A stretch of DNA of 64,000 bases from Bacteroides intestinalis (GTDB taxonomy: Bacteria > Bacteroidota > Bacteroidia > Bacteroidales > Bacteroidaceae), in assembly GCF_003464595.1 (NCBI RefSeq), contig NZ_QRZF01000007.1, positions 1 to 64,000 on the forward strand, written 5' to 3'. A model generated the notes under the pieces. That model saw nothing but the letters and a program-made list of their open reading frames with translations, did not search any database and was not told where the DNA came from. Positions 37,029 to 46,382 of this stretch are shown one piece after another (position 1 is the stretch's first letter; the number at the start of each line of letters is the position of its first letter). The position numbers and the translations under genes were made by a program.

Positions 37029-39008
37029 TTATGATATGTATTTATTTACTAATTCGTCATCAGCCACGTATGGCATCGTAATATGATAACCATCAGCATG
37101 TGTCCGGTTAAACTCTTCACTCGTCTCCATAGCATGCCCATTGCGTGCCCATGAACGCCGGGCCACACCGCCCATCACGTCCCACAACATAGCAGAACGA
37201 AGTATTTCATCCACCCGCTCACTACCATCGCATACCATACCGAAGCCGCCATTTATGGCTTTTCCAATACCCACACCACCACCATTGTGCAGTGCTACGA
37301 GGCTCATTCCCCGGGCACAGTTTCCGGCAAAGCATTGCACGGCCATATCCGCCATGACATTGCTTCCATCTTTTATATTAGAAGTTTCACGGAAAGGAGA
37401 GTCCGTACCACTCACATCGTGATGATCGCGTCCCAACATAATAGGTCCAACTTCACCATTGCGTACCATTTCGTTGAACTTCAACGCTATCGTCATACGT
37501 CCTACCGCATCCTGATAAAGAATACGCGCCTGAGTACCTACCACAAGATTATTCTTTTCCGCGTCACGTATCCAATTGTAGTTATCCAGATCCTGACCGC
37601 GACGGTTCGGGTCAATACATTCCATCGCTGCATGATCGGTCTTTATCAAATCTTCATGTTTACCACTGAGACATACCCAGCGGAAAGGTCCGTAACCATA
37701 ATCAAAAAGTTCCGGCCCCATAATATCTTCTACATAACTGGGGAATATAAATCCATTCTTATCATCTTCTTCTTTGGCAATCTCACGAACTCCGGCATCA
37801 TAAACGGCTTTCATAAAGGAGTTTCCATAATCGAAGAAATAGGTACCCTGCTCTACAAGGGCTCTTATAGCCCGGAAATGGCGCACCAACGATTCATTCA
37901 CCAGTCTACAGAATTTCTGCGGGTCTTCGTGCAACAGACTTGTACGTTCGGCGAAAGTAATTCCCGCCGGACAGTATCCGCCTTCGTAAACGGCATGGCA
38001 GGAAGTCTGGTCAGAAAGCAGGTCTATATGTATATTTTGGTTTACAGCATATTCCAGCAAGTCAACGATATTCCCATGATAAGCAATGGATATCGGTTTC
38101 TTGCCGTCCATCGCCTCATGCGCCAGCGAGAATGCTTCGGGAATAGAATCCGTGACATGCCCTACCCAACCTTGCCGATGCCGGGTTTCAATACGTGACA
38201 TATCTACCTCGGCTATAATGGAAGCTGCACCCGACATCTCGGCGGCCTTAGGTTGGGCACCGCTCATGCCGCCCAAACCGGAAGATATAAACAGGTGTCC
38301 GCGCAAATCACCGTTCTGAGGAATACCAAGCTTCATACGTCCGGCATTCAGCAGAGTATTAAAGGTACCATGCACAATACCTTGAGGACCAATATACATC
38401 CAGCCTCCGGCAGTCATCTGACCGTAGTTGGCAACTCCCATTTGCATGGCCACGTGCCAATCCTTCTGATTATCGTAAAGACCTACCATCATGGCATTCG
38501 TAATAATCACGCGTGGTGCATCGGGCTTAGAACGGAATAATCCCAGCGGATGTCCACTTTCAATAACGAGTGTCTGATCTTGAGTCAGTACTTCAAGATA
38601 CTGTTTAATGAGACGATACTGCATCCAGTTTTGACAAACCTGTCCCGTTTCGCCATAAGTGACTAGTTCATAAGGATAGAGGGCAATATCGAAGCAGAGA
38701 TTATTGTCAATCATCACTTGGAAAGCCTTGCCTTCAATGCAATTTCCTTTGTAAGCATCGATAGGTTTCGCTTTGAGATCGCCTTGCGGACGATATCGGT
38801 AGCCATAGATACGCCCGCGGGTACGAAGTTCTTCCATAAACTCCGGTGCGAGGGTCTCGTGTAATTCTTTGGGGATATAGCGCAATGCGTTCTTTAACGC
38901 CGTGGCAGTTTGTACGGGCGAAAGTGTGAAGCCACGGTCAGGAGCCCTCCGGATACCCTCTACAAAAGTGGGATAAGGGGGCAATGTGTTACTTAAGGTT
39001 ATTTCCAT
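37029..39008 (-). CDS. hutU: Urocanate hydratase
   Basis: A 659-residue NAD+-dependent enzyme that turns urocanate into imidazolonepropionate. The NAD-binding segment SGLGGMSGAQPKAAEM and GWVGHVTDSIPEAFSLA are clear, as is the late RDHHDVSGTDSPFRET. The usual Pseudomonas-type enzyme has about 555 residues; this one is about 100 longer and nearer the size of animal urocanase. It is the first gene of the hut operon. I could not find a consensus promoter in the 63 bp upstream. Confidence 0.95.
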   Translation of the reverse strand: MEITLSNTLPPYPTFVEGIRRAPDRGFTLSPVQTATALKNALRYIPKELHETLAPEFMEELRTRGRIYGYRYRPQGDLKAKPIDAYKGNCIEGKAFQVMIDNNLCFDIALYPYELVTYGETGQVCQNWMQYRLIKQYLEVLTQDQTLVIESGHPLGLFRSKPDAPRVIITNAMMVGLYDNQKDWHVAMQMGVANYGQMTAGGWMYIGPQGIVHGTFNTLLNAGRMKLGIPQNGDLRGHLFISSGLGGMSGAQPKAAEMSGAASIIAEVDMSRIETRHRQGWVGHVTDSIPEAFSLAHEAMDGKKPISIAYHGNIVDLLEYAVNQNIHIDLLSDQTSCHAVYEGGYCPAGITFAERTSLLHEDPQKFCRLVNESLVRHFRAIRALVEQGTYFFDYGNSFMKAVYDAGVREIAKEEDDKNGFIFPSYVEDIMGPELFDYGYGPFRWVCLSGKHEDLIKTDHAAMECIDPNRRGQDLDNYNWIRDAEKNNLVVGTQARILYQDAVGRMTIALKFNEMVRNGEVGPIMLGRDHHDVSGTDSPFRETSNIKDGSNVMADMAVQCFAGNCARGMSLVALHNGGGVGIGKAINGGFGMVCDGSERVDEILRSAMLWDVMGGVARRSWARNGHAMETSEEFNRTHADGYHITMPYVADDELVNKYIS

Positions 39009-39071
39009 AACATGCAGGATGAAAGGTTACAAAATGTCATCAGTTTACTTCTGTAAGCTGCCGCAATATAG

Positions 39072-39112
39072 AAATAAATCCCGATATCAACAAGTGATAC
39101 CGGGATTTATTT
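39072..39112 (-). terminator. Terminator of the 208-residue gene
   Basis: AAATAAATCCCG (39072-39083) pairs with CGGGATTTATTT (39101-39112); inner pairs (with one mismatch) extend the stem. It lies 10 bp after the stop codon of the upstream gene and 64 bp before hutU. Confidence 0.75.
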
Positions 39113-39121
39113 ATCATTTAG

Positions 39122-39748
39122 TCATTTTAAGCGTAGTAAGTATTTACCTGTAACTTCCGCACTTTCACTGCTTTCCTGTAAGAAGGCGTTCAGAAGTTCC
39201 GGCTCATTTTTTAGTAGCTGTAGCATTTTGTCTTTTCCTACGAACTCTACTTTACCCGTTTCCGGATTCAGTTCATAATAAACCCGCGCATTGACCAGCC
39301 CCGAAGCGGCAATGGCCGTACCGACATCTCCACCCAACTTTGTAGCGTCGGCAGGCTGTGTGGTACTTGCCGCCACAGAACCTACAGGCTGTGCATAGAA
39401 ATAAATTTTCCCCTGTATCCAAATGGCAGGGGCATACCAACCGCCGAAACGGAAGCGTTTATAACGCACTTTCTTACAGTTAACGTATAACGCCGAGTCA
39501 GCCCTCACCGCATAACAACGGGATTTCAAATATCGGCAGAGACCGGGATTGTCATCTACCGAGACGCGATAGTCAGCACCTCCCATCAGTAAAATCTGAT
39601 TCTTGGAGCGCTTCTCTATCTTCAATGTGGAGAGTGTGTCGCCACGATCTTCCACCAGTTCCTTCAAATTGGCATATATCACTTGCTGGGCGCTCCCATG
39701 CAAAGCAACCAATAATCCGAATATGCCTAATAACCACCACCTTTTCAT
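39122..39748 (-). CDS. Hypothetical exported protein
   Basis: A 208-residue protein with a signal peptide (MKRWWLLGIFGLLVALHGSAQ). The mature part has a repeated basic pattern (KKVRYKRFRFGGWYAPAIWI) and a Thr/Ala-rich middle. Similar proteins of unknown function are common in Bacteroides. It has its own promoter and terminator. I do not recognise a catalytic motif. Confidence 0.75.
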   Translation of the reverse strand: MKRWWLLGIFGLLVALHGSAQQVIYANLKELVEDRGDTLSTLKIEKRSKNQILLMGGADYRVSVDDNPGLCRYLKSRCYAVRADSALYVNCKKVRYKRFRFGGWYAPAIWIQGKIYFYAQPVGSVAASTTQPADATKLGGDVGTAIAASGLVNARVYYELNPETGKVEFVGKDKMLQLLKNEPELLNAFLQESSESAEVTGKYLLRLK

Positions 39749-39786
39749 ACCCCAAGCTTTTCTTTCTAAAACAGTTTTATCTGAGC

Positions 39787-39818
39787 GAAAGTTACATTAT
39801 TTATCCAAGAAGAGCAAA
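39787..39818 (-). promoter_or_regulatory. Promoter of hypothetical exported protein gene
   Basis: On the minus strand TTTG (39815-39818), 20 nt, then TAACTTTC (39787-39794), one base from the -7 consensus. Confidence 0.65.
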
Positions 39819-39989
39819 TTATTGAAAAGAAAAATGCAATTTCGGCAGATTTATGTTCATGCATATTTATACTTGGGCTTATCTCTATACTGCATAATAC
39901 GCTTCAAAGCTGCGAGTAACTGGAAAAATAAGCAATACTCATCAAAGGGATATCTAAGGCGAAAACTTACTACCTTGATGGATAAGAAT

Positions 39990-40121
39990 AGTTTCATCAC
40001 TTGGAACTGCAAGTTTCATGCCTTGAAACTGTCTGTTTCATGCTTTGAAACAAGCAGTTTCACACCGAGAAACAGACAGTTTCACACTGAGAAACAAACG
40101 CTTCTCTTAAAGGAAACATAA
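39990..40121. repeat. Six tandem 22-bp palindromic units (GTTTC...GAAAC)
   Basis: Six units of exactly 22 bp start at 39990, 40012, 40034, 40056, 40078 and 40100. Each holds GTTTC-n7-GAAAC (for example GTTTCATGCCTTGAAAC); the first and last are degenerate. The array lies 49 bp before the promoter of the MutS-like gene. It shares the period and palindromic design, but not the sequence, of the arrays at 3393-3480 and 18944-19075. Confidence 0.9.
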
Positions 40122-40169
40122 ATATGGATGCTAAGTTCTTCATTAGAGCAAGAGAAAGCAGATGAAGCA

Positions 40170-40201
40170 TTTGGTTATAAAGCAGGCTTATTTTACCTTT
40201 G
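40170..40201 (+). promoter_or_regulatory. Promoter of MutS-like gene
   Basis: TTTG (40170-40173), 20 nt, then TACCTTTG (40194-40201), a full consensus. The leader to the ATG at 40220 would be only about 13 nt. An in-frame TTG at 40199 lies inside the -7 box and is rejected. Confidence 0.85.
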
Positions 40202-40219
40202 CGGCAAAGAAACAATAGA

Positions 40220-42031
40220 ATGAACACAATCAATGAAATAACCGCCACTTATCAGCGCATCGCTGAAGAAGGACGTTCGGAATTAAATAAAGTACAAAAC
40301 AAGATTTACCGCATAGGCTCACTGCGATTATTGTTATTTGTTGCAGGAATTGCGGGAATTATATATTTCTGGTCATCAGGCTGGATAGTATTAACGGGGA
40401 TCATTGCCGTTACACTTCTGCCTTTTATCCTATTGATAAAGTATCACAACCGGCTGTTTCACCGGAAAGATTATCTGGAAAAAAAGATAGCAATCAATGA
40501 GCAAGAACTTTCGGCGCTGAACTATGACACATCTTCTTTTGAAGACGGAGCAGAATTTATCGATCCGGCACACCTGTACAGTTATGACCTGGATGTGTTT
40601 GGTCCACATTCTCTTTTTCAGTATATAAACCGTACCTGTACGCAACTTGGAAAAAGCTTGTTAGCCAATTGGCTGGGCACGCATCTGGTAAATAAGAAAG
40701 AGATAGAATCCCGACAGGAAGCCATTCGCGAACTGACATCGGAATTAAACTTTCGACAAGAATTCCGTATTCTGGGACTGCTCTATAAAGGAAAAGCTGC
40801 TGATGAAGATGAATTAAAGGCATGGGCTAAGAGTCCCAGTGTCTTCCGGAAGAATGTTTTCTTTCGCATGCTACCGCTATTGGCGGGTGGAATAAATATC
40901 TTATGTATAGCATTGGCTATTGCAGGCATTATTCCGCTCACTGTTTTCGGTATTCTATGGTTATGCTTTGTTTTTGCCAGCTTTTGTTTCACTAGTAAAA
41001 TCACTAAAATGCAAGCTGTCTACGGAAAGAAGCTACAGATATTAGCAACGTATGCCAATCTGCTCCGACTTATAGAGAACCAACCCATGAAAAGTCCGAT
41101 ATTGAAGGAAGTGAGAGAGTGGATCGGTGATGAAAAACAAACGGCTTCTCACTCCATCCAGCGTCTAAGTAAGCTTATGAACGAACTCGATCAGCGAAAC
41201 AACGCCTACATATATGCCACCCTCAACGGATTATTCTTCTGGGAAATCCGCAAAATCATACAGATTGAAGGATGGAAAGAGCAATATGCTTCTGAACTGC
41301 CACGCTGGCTGACAGCTATCGCTCACATGGATGCTCTGTGTTCACTGGCCACATTCGCCTATAATCATCCGGAGTACTCCTACCCTATTATTACCACCCG
41401 GTCTTTCAGTCTCCGCGCCGCATCTATGGGACATCCACTGATGAACCGCGACAAATGTGTACGCAATGACATTGATATAGAAAAACATCCTTTCTTCATT
41501 ATTATCACCGGTGCAAATATGGCAGGCAAAAGTACGTATCTTCGTACGGTAGGCATCAACTATTTGCTGGCTTGCATCGGTACCCCCGTTTACGCCCGGA
41601 GTATGGAACTGTATCCAGTTCAGCTCATCACCAGTCTGCGCACCAGCGACTCCCTGAATGATAACGAATCCTACTTCTTTGCAGAACTGAAACGTCTGAA
41701 ACTTATCATCGACAAACTGCAAGCCGGTGAAGAGCTTTTCATCATCCTTGATGAGATTCTAAAAGGAACCAACTCCATGGATAAACAGAAAGGTTCGCTT
41801 GCCCTTATCAAACAATTCATGACTTTACAGGCAAATGGTATCATCGCTACTCACGACCTGATGCTCGGCACGCTTGCCGACATTTATCCTGATGACATCC
41901 GTAATTACCGATTCGAGGCCGACATCACAGATAATGAACTGACTTTTTCTTATCGTCTGCGCGAAGGAGTAGCTCAGAATATGAATGCCTGTTTCTTGAT
42001 GAAAAAAATGGGGATAGCCGTTACCGACTGA
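40220..42031 (+). CDS. MutS-family ATPase with membrane segments
   Basis: A 603-residue protein. Residues about 425-590 hold the MutS ATPase: Walker A GANMAGKST (about 431-439), a QLITSLRTSDSLNDNESYFFAE segment, Walker B LFIILDEILKGTNSMD (DE near 511-512) and THDLML. The N-terminal mismatch-recognition and connector domains of MutS are missing. Instead there are hydrophobic segments at about 35-73 and 218-255, so it is probably membrane-bound. The middle resembles the MutS core (lever) region. A role in mismatch repair is unlikely; the true role is unknown. The array upstream suggests special control. Confidence 0.85.
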   Translation: MNTINEITATYQRIAEEGRSELNKVQNKIYRIGSLRLLLFVAGIAGIIYFWSSGWIVLTGIIAVTLLPFILLIKYHNRLFHRKDYLEKKIAINEQELSALNYDTSSFEDGAEFIDPAHLYSYDLDVFGPHSLFQYINRTCTQLGKSLLANWLGTHLVNKKEIESRQEAIRELTSELNFRQEFRILGLLYKGKAADEDELKAWAKSPSVFRKNVFFRMLPLLAGGINILCIALAIAGIIPLTVFGILWLCFVFASFCFTSKITKMQAVYGKKLQILATYANLLRLIENQPMKSPILKEVREWIGDEKQTASHSIQRLSKLMNELDQRNNAYIYATLNGLFFWEIRKIIQIEGWKEQYASELPRWLTAIAHMDALCSLATFAYNHPEYSYPIITTRSFSLRAASMGHPLMNRDKCVRNDIDIEKHPFFIIITGANMAGKSTYLRTVGINYLLACIGTPVYARSMELYPVQLITSLRTSDSLNDNESYFFAELKRLKLIIDKLQAGEELFIILDEILKGTNSMDKQKGSLALIKQFMTLQANGIIATHDLMLGTLADIYPDDIRNYRFEADITDNELTFSYRLREGVAQNMNACFLMKKMGIAVTD

Positions 42032-42070
42032 TCCCCATAACTTTAAAGTTAAGTCCAGAAACCCTGAGGG

Positions 42071-42610
42071 TTAGTTCACTTTACACTTCGCCAAGAAAGC
42101 CGATATGGTTGCTGCGTCGTTCCCTGTATAATAATGTACAGAGGTTACCGGAGTGTATGTATAAGGCACAAACTGGAACAACTGAACGGCTGCAAATTTA
42201 TTATCTTGAGAAAGTATAACATCCAAACGTACATTACCGCTTCCTTCACTCTTTACACCTTCTTCAATAGAAAGCTGGCCTTTTTCAATCATCTCTTTCA
42301 ACTTACCCATGTGTTTCAAATCGAAGAACACACTGCGTTCCTTAGTAATACTTCCTGTCGGAATATATACCACTTCTTTAGATTTCCAGAACAAACGGAA
42401 TATTCCTAAGAGGAAAAATGCCGTACCTAACACCATCAACAACATACTAAGCGTAGATGAGCGGTCAGTTACTTCAAAAGTTGATGCGAATATAAGGATA
42501 CCTAACAGCAGCATTGCCACTGAAAAAATTAGTCCGGAGACACTTGTGCGTTTTGCGATATCGGGGTGTGTAGACGCAAAAATAGTTGCGTCAATTGCTT
42601 GAGTTGCCAT
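42071..42610 (-). CDS. Hypothetical membrane protein
   Basis: A 179-residue protein with two hydrophobic segments at about 25-43 and 52-72, the second followed by a soluble C-terminal part of about 105 residues that includes YIPTGSITKERSVFFDLKHMGKL. No motif is recognised. It lies 40 bp from the convergent MutS-like gene. A TATGTTTT box that is close to consensus lies upstream. Confidence 0.7.
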   Translation of the reverse strand: MATQAIDATIFASTHPDIAKRTSVSGLIFSVAMLLLGILIFASTFEVTDRSSTLSMLLMVLGTAFFLLGIFRLFWKSKEVVYIPTGSITKERSVFFDLKHMGKLKEMIEKGQLSIEEGVKSEGSGNVRLDVILSQDNKFAAVQLFQFVPYTYTPVTSVHYYTGNDAATISAFLAKCKVN

Positions 42611-42720
42611 AATTTAAATCGTTTAAAATGAATAAAAATTTAACTGATAAAACATACCAATAATCACCTCGTACAGTCTATGACCACATAAGGCAAAAAA
42701 ATCTGAATTCATTCAAACGT

Positions 42721-43155
42721 CTAAATGATAATTCGCCTGAGCGTAAATACATAATATTCACACGCAGGGTGGCAGCGATAAGAGGTGCTGGTATCAAATA
42801 ACTTCGAGCGATGCAATGACAGTACATCGTCACGATGAGCCAGCCGCTCTATCATGTCTTTTAACGAAAGGATATATTCTGTTGTATACGAACGTTGCGC
42901 ACGTGAAAAGGTGAGCAACTGAGTAGTTCCAGCGGAACCTGCAAGTTCTGCATCTGACAAATATGGCAATTTCGGAGCCGGAATATAACTTCCTTGCCGA
43001 ACATCATTTCGCTGTGTATTCCCCTCTTCTCCTAAACTAACTTGGGTGGCAATAACCATTTCATCTACCGTCTGTACGGTAAATACATCACTCACACTTC
43101 CACAAAAGGCAGTAGCAAGGACTAGGAATAATATCACCTTCAGAAACTTTGCCAT
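42721..43155 (-). CDS. Hypothetical exported protein
   Basis: A 144-residue protein with an N-terminal hydrophobic segment (MAKFLKVILFLVLATAFCG) that looks like a signal peptide. The C-terminal half has two conserved-looking cysteines in YRCHPACEYYVF. The function is unknown. The start at 43155 is chosen because TATCTTTG (43165-43172) lies immediately upstream, leaving a leader of only about 5 nt. Confidence 0.65.
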   Translation of the reverse strand: MAKFLKVILFLVLATAFCGSVSDVFTVQTVDEMVIATQVSLGEEGNTQRNDVRQGSYIPAPKLPYLSDAELAGSAGTTQLLTFSRAQRSYTTEYILSLKDMIERLAHRDDVLSLHRSKLFDTSTSYRCHPACEYYVFTLRRIII

Positions 43156-43164
43156 ATCTATCTG

Positions 43165-43172
43165 CAAAGATA
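43165..43172 (-). promoter_or_regulatory. -7 box of hypothetical protein gene
   Basis: TATCTTTG on the minus strand, 9 nt before the ATG at 43155. It implies a nearly leaderless transcript. The -33 match is weak. Confidence 0.5.
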
Positions 43173-43263
43173 ACAGTTTGTTTCATTTAATTGTTTAATA
43201 GTAGAACCTTTTAATGAATGTTTAGGAAAGATATATCTTCTTTCCTCCCAAAATATCCGAATG

Positions 43264-43303
43264 CAAAGAAAAAAAGCCGCCCCTTTCACAAGAGACGGCT
43301 TTT
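43264..43303 (-). terminator. Terminator of the ribosomal cluster
   Basis: AAAAGCCG (43272-43279) pairs with CGGCTTTT (43296-43303), followed on the minus strand by TTTTTTTC. It lies 22 bp after the rplQ stop codon and ends the long ribosomal transcript. Confidence 0.9.
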
Positions 43304-43324
43304 ATATTGAAAAGAATAGTCGAT

Positions 43325-43834
43325 TTATTCAGCTTTAGCTTCTTCCGCTTTTGCCTCTTCAACTGCCGGTGCTTCAGCAACCGGAGCTTCTGCCGGAGCA
43401 GCAGCTTCAGTAGTAGCTTTCTTAGAACGGCGGGTACGAGTAGCTTTCTTAGCAACCTTTTCCTTAGCCATGTTTTCGTTGTAATCAACGAGTTCAATAA
43501 AGCACATTTCAGCGTTGTCACCCAGACGGTGTCCTGTCTTGATGATACGAGTATAACCACCCGGACGATCAGCAATCTTCACAGAGATTTCCTTGAACAA
43601 TTCCGTTACAACTTGCTTGTCTTGCAAGTTGCTGAATACAACACGACGAGAGTTAGTCGTGTCATCCTTTGACTTCGTGATCAAAGGCTCAACAAACTTC
43701 TTCAAAGCTTTAGCCTTTGCAACGGTCGTAGTGATTCTTTTGTGCTTAATCAAAGAACATGCCATGTTAGACAACATCGCGTTTCTGTGAGAAGCAGTAC
43801 GACCTAAATGGTTAAATTTCTTATTATGTCTCAT
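43325..43834 (-). CDS. rplQ: Ribosomal protein bL17
   Basis: A 169-residue 50S protein. Residues 1-120 are the usual bL17 ([21 protein letters not shown]). The last ~45 residues are an extension rich in Ala, Glu, Lys and Pro ([23 protein letters not shown]), which the 127-residue E. coli protein lacks; a low-complexity tail of this kind is common in Bacteroidetes. It is the last gene of the cluster, 3 bp after rpoA. Confidence 0.97.
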   Translation of the reverse strand: MRHNKKFNHLGRTASHRNAMLSNMACSLIKHKRITTTVAKAKALKKFVEPLITKSKDDTTNSRRVVFSNLQDKQVVTELFKEISVKIADRPGGYTRIIKTGHRLGDNAEMCFIELVDYNENMAKEKVAKKATRTRRSKKATTEAAAPAEAPVAEAPAVEEAKAEEAKAE

Positions 43835-43837
43835 TTT

Positions 43838-44830
43838 TTATTCTTTATCTAATTTATATTTAGAAATATCGGTCCCAAACGAAAGATTCAGACTTTCCAG
43901 CAAATCATCAAGCTCGGTAAGCGATTTCTTTCCGAAGTTTCTGAATTTCAGCAGATCCGTCTTGTTGAATTGTACCAAGTCACCTAATGTTTCTACATCG
44001 GCAGCCTTCAAGCAATTGAGGGCACGAACCGATAAGTCCATATCAACAAGTTTGGTTTTCAACAATTGGCGCATGTGCAATACTTCTTCATCAAATTCTT
44101 CATTGCCATCCACATCAGTACTTTCCAATGTAATCTTCTCATCAGAGAAGAGCATGAAGTGATAAATCAGAATCTTTGCAGCTTCTTTCAGCGCTTCCTT
44201 CGGATGAATAGAACCGTCGGTAGTAATCTCAAGCACCAATTTGTCGTAGTCCGTCTTTTGTTCAACACGGAACGGTTCAATCTGATACTTCACATTACGT
44301 ATCGGTGTATAAATGGAATCGATAGGAATTACGTTAACATCCGTGCAATATTCGCGGTTTTCATCAGCCGGAATATATCCACGACCTTTGTTAATCGTAA
44401 TATCGATTTGCATAGTTGCTTTAGAATCTAAATGACAAATAACTAATTCAGGATTTAACACTTCAAATCCAGTCAAATACTTACCTATGTCACCTGCTTT
44501 AAATTCACTAGAATTTTCGATTGTAATACTTACTTTCTCACTTTCGAATTCTTCAACTACTTGCTTGAATCTCACCTGTTTCAGATTCAAGATAATGTTA
44601 GTAACATCCTCTTTAACTCCCGGTACGCTAGAGAACTCATGCTCAACACCATCTATTTTGATAGTAGTGATAGCAAAACCCTCTAATGACGAAAGCAGGA
44701 TGCGGCGCAATGCATTACCTACGGTAATACCGAAACCGGGCTCCAACGGACGAAATTCGAATTTACCGAATCTAGAATCCGCTTCCAACATTAATACTTT
44801 ATCAGGTTTTTGAAATGCTAATATCGCCAT
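43838..44830 (-). CDS. rpoA: RNA polymerase subunit alpha
   Basis: A 330-residue subunit. The N-terminal domain dimerises and starts polymerase assembly ([22 protein letters not shown] at about 33-54). The C-terminal domain (about 250-330) contacts DNA and regulators ([21 protein letters not shown]). It lies between rpsD and rplQ, as in most bacteria. Confidence 0.98.
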   Translation of the reverse strand: MAILAFQKPDKVLMLEADSRFGKFEFRPLEPGFGITVGNALRRILLSSLEGFAITTIKIDGVEHEFSSVPGVKEDVTNIILNLKQVRFKQVVEEFESEKVSITIENSSEFKAGDIGKYLTGFEVLNPELVICHLDSKATMQIDITINKGRGYIPADENREYCTDVNVIPIDSIYTPIRNVKYQIEPFRVEQKTDYDKLVLEITTDGSIHPKEALKEAAKILIYHFMLFSDEKITLESTDVDGNEEFDEEVLHMRQLLKTKLVDMDLSVRALNCLKAADVETLGDLVQFNKTDLLKFRNFGKKSLTELDDLLESLNLSFGTDISKYKLDKE

Positions 44831-44843
44831 GAAATTAATTATT

Positions 44844-45449
44844 TTATTTAGAATACAATTCTACGATCAAATGCTCTTTAATGTTTTCAGGAATGTCTGC
44901 TCTTTCAGGTACATGCAGTAATTTACCAACCTTAGAGTTATCATCCCATTCCAACCAAGGATATTTGCTGTGGTTAAAGCCAGCCAGTGAATTAGCAATT
45001 ACTTCCAAAGATTTAGATCTTTCACGAACGCCAATTACCTGACCCGGTTTTACTGCAAATGAAGGGATATTTACCACTTCACCATCCACAGTGATATGCT
45101 TGTGACCCACCAACTGACGAGCAGCTGCACGAGTAGGAGCAATACCTAAACGGAATACAATATTATCAAGACGACCTTCTAGCAACTGAAGCAGAATTTC
45201 ACCGGTAATACCTTTAGCTGTTTCTGCTTTTTCAAACAGGTTGCGGAATTGTTTTTCTAAAACTCCATAGGTGTATTTGGCTTTCTGTTTCTCGCGAAGT
45301 TGAACACCATATTCAGAAGTTTTTCTCTTTCTAGAATTGCCATGCTGTCCGGGAGGATAATTTTTCTTAGACAAAACTTTATCTGCTCCGAAGATACCTT
45401 CACCGAATTTACGGGCTATTCTTGATTTTGGTCCAGTATATCTAGCCAT
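44844..45449 (-). CDS. rpsD: Ribosomal protein uS4
   Basis: A 201-residue 30S assembly protein binding 16S rRNA. It begins [17 protein letters not shown]; the S4 RNA-binding domain is at about 90-155 ([25 protein letters not shown]). No zinc-binding Cys cluster is seen near the N-terminus, so it is the C-minus form. The 117-bp gap upstream is large for this cluster and holds a hairpin (45501-45526). Confidence 0.97.
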   Translation of the reverse strand: MARYTGPKSRIARKFGEGIFGADKVLSKKNYPPGQHGNSRKRKTSEYGVQLREKQKAKYTYGVLEKQFRNLFEKAETAKGITGEILLQLLEGRLDNIVFRLGIAPTRAAARQLVGHKHITVDGEVVNIPSFAVKPGQVIGVRERSKSLEVIANSLAGFNHSKYPWLEWDDNSKVGKLLHVPERADIPENIKEHLIVELYSK

Positions 45450-45566
45450 TTCTTTTAAATTTTAATTGTTTTATTCATGAACTCAATTTGTTGCAGCCGC
45501 GATTACAGAGAGAAATTAATGTAATCCAAATAACAAAATCAAGATCATTTTTATTAAAGGTAAATC
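45450..45566 (-). promoter_or_regulatory. Long leader before rpsD with hairpin
   Basis: 117 bp without a gene, whereas most neighbours are spaced by under 30 bp. GATTACA and TGTAATC (45501-45507 and 45520-45526) form a 7-bp hairpin. A TTTACCTTTA segment near the rpsK stop is close to a -7 box. It may be an S4-binding autoregulatory leader or an internal promoter; neither is shown. Confidence 0.35.
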
Positions 45567-45956
45567 TTAAACTCTACGTCTTTTCGGAGGACGACAACCA
45601 TTATGTGGAAGCGGAGTTACGTCAATGATTTCAGTAACTTCAATACCTGCACCATGGATAGTTCTAATAGCAGACTCACGTCCGTTACCCGGACCTTTCA
45701 CATATGCTTTTACCTTTCTCAGGCCAAGATCGAATGCAATCTTTGCACAATCCTGGGCAGCCATTTGCGCTGCATAAGGAGTGTTCTTTTTAGAACCTCT
45801 AAATCCCATTTTACCGGCAGATGACCAAGAAATGATCTGCCCTTCACTGTTTGCGAGAGAAACAATAATATTGTTGAAAGATGAATGAACATGCAACTGT
45901 CCATTAGCGTCAACTTTCACATTTCTCTTCTTTGCTGCAACTGTTTTTTTTGCCAT
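45567..45956 (-). CDS. rpsK: Ribosomal protein uS11
   Basis: A 129-residue 30S platform protein. Family segments are [31 protein letters not shown] and the C-terminal [16 protein letters not shown]. It lies 11 bp after rpsM. Confidence 0.98.
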
Positions 45957-45967
45957 ATCAACAATTA

Positions 45968-46348
45968 TTATTTAGTAGCTTTTTTCTTATTTGCAACGGT
46001 TTTCTTTCTACCCTTACGAGTACGAGCATTATTCTTAGTGCTCTGACCTCTTACAGGTAAACCGATACGATGACGTACACCACGGTAGCAACCAATATCC
46101 ATCAAACGTTTGATATTCAATTGAACTTCCGAACGAAGGTCACCTTCTACTTTAAATTCTGCACCAATGATCTCACGAATCTTGGCAGCTTGATCGTCCG
46201 TCCAGTCTTTCACCTTCAGGTCTTTATCTACACCAGCTTTATCCAAAATCTTTGCTGAACTACTACGACCTATTCCATAGATATAGGTCAACGCAACTTC
46301 ACCTCTCTTATTCTGAGGCAAATCGACACCAACTATTCTTATAGCCAT
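45968..46348 (-). CDS. rpsM: Ribosomal protein uS13
   Basis: A 126-residue 30S head protein that touches the 50S subunit and P-site tRNA. It begins [20 protein letters not shown]; the C-terminus has [19 protein letters not shown]. It follows rpmJ. Confidence 0.98.
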
Positions 46349-46382
46349 ATACTAAATTATTTTTTTTGCAAAAATAATAATA

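Noticed and set aside
37287..38198. 303-residue plus-strand gene
   Set aside because: It lies wholly antisense to hutU, which is strongly supported.
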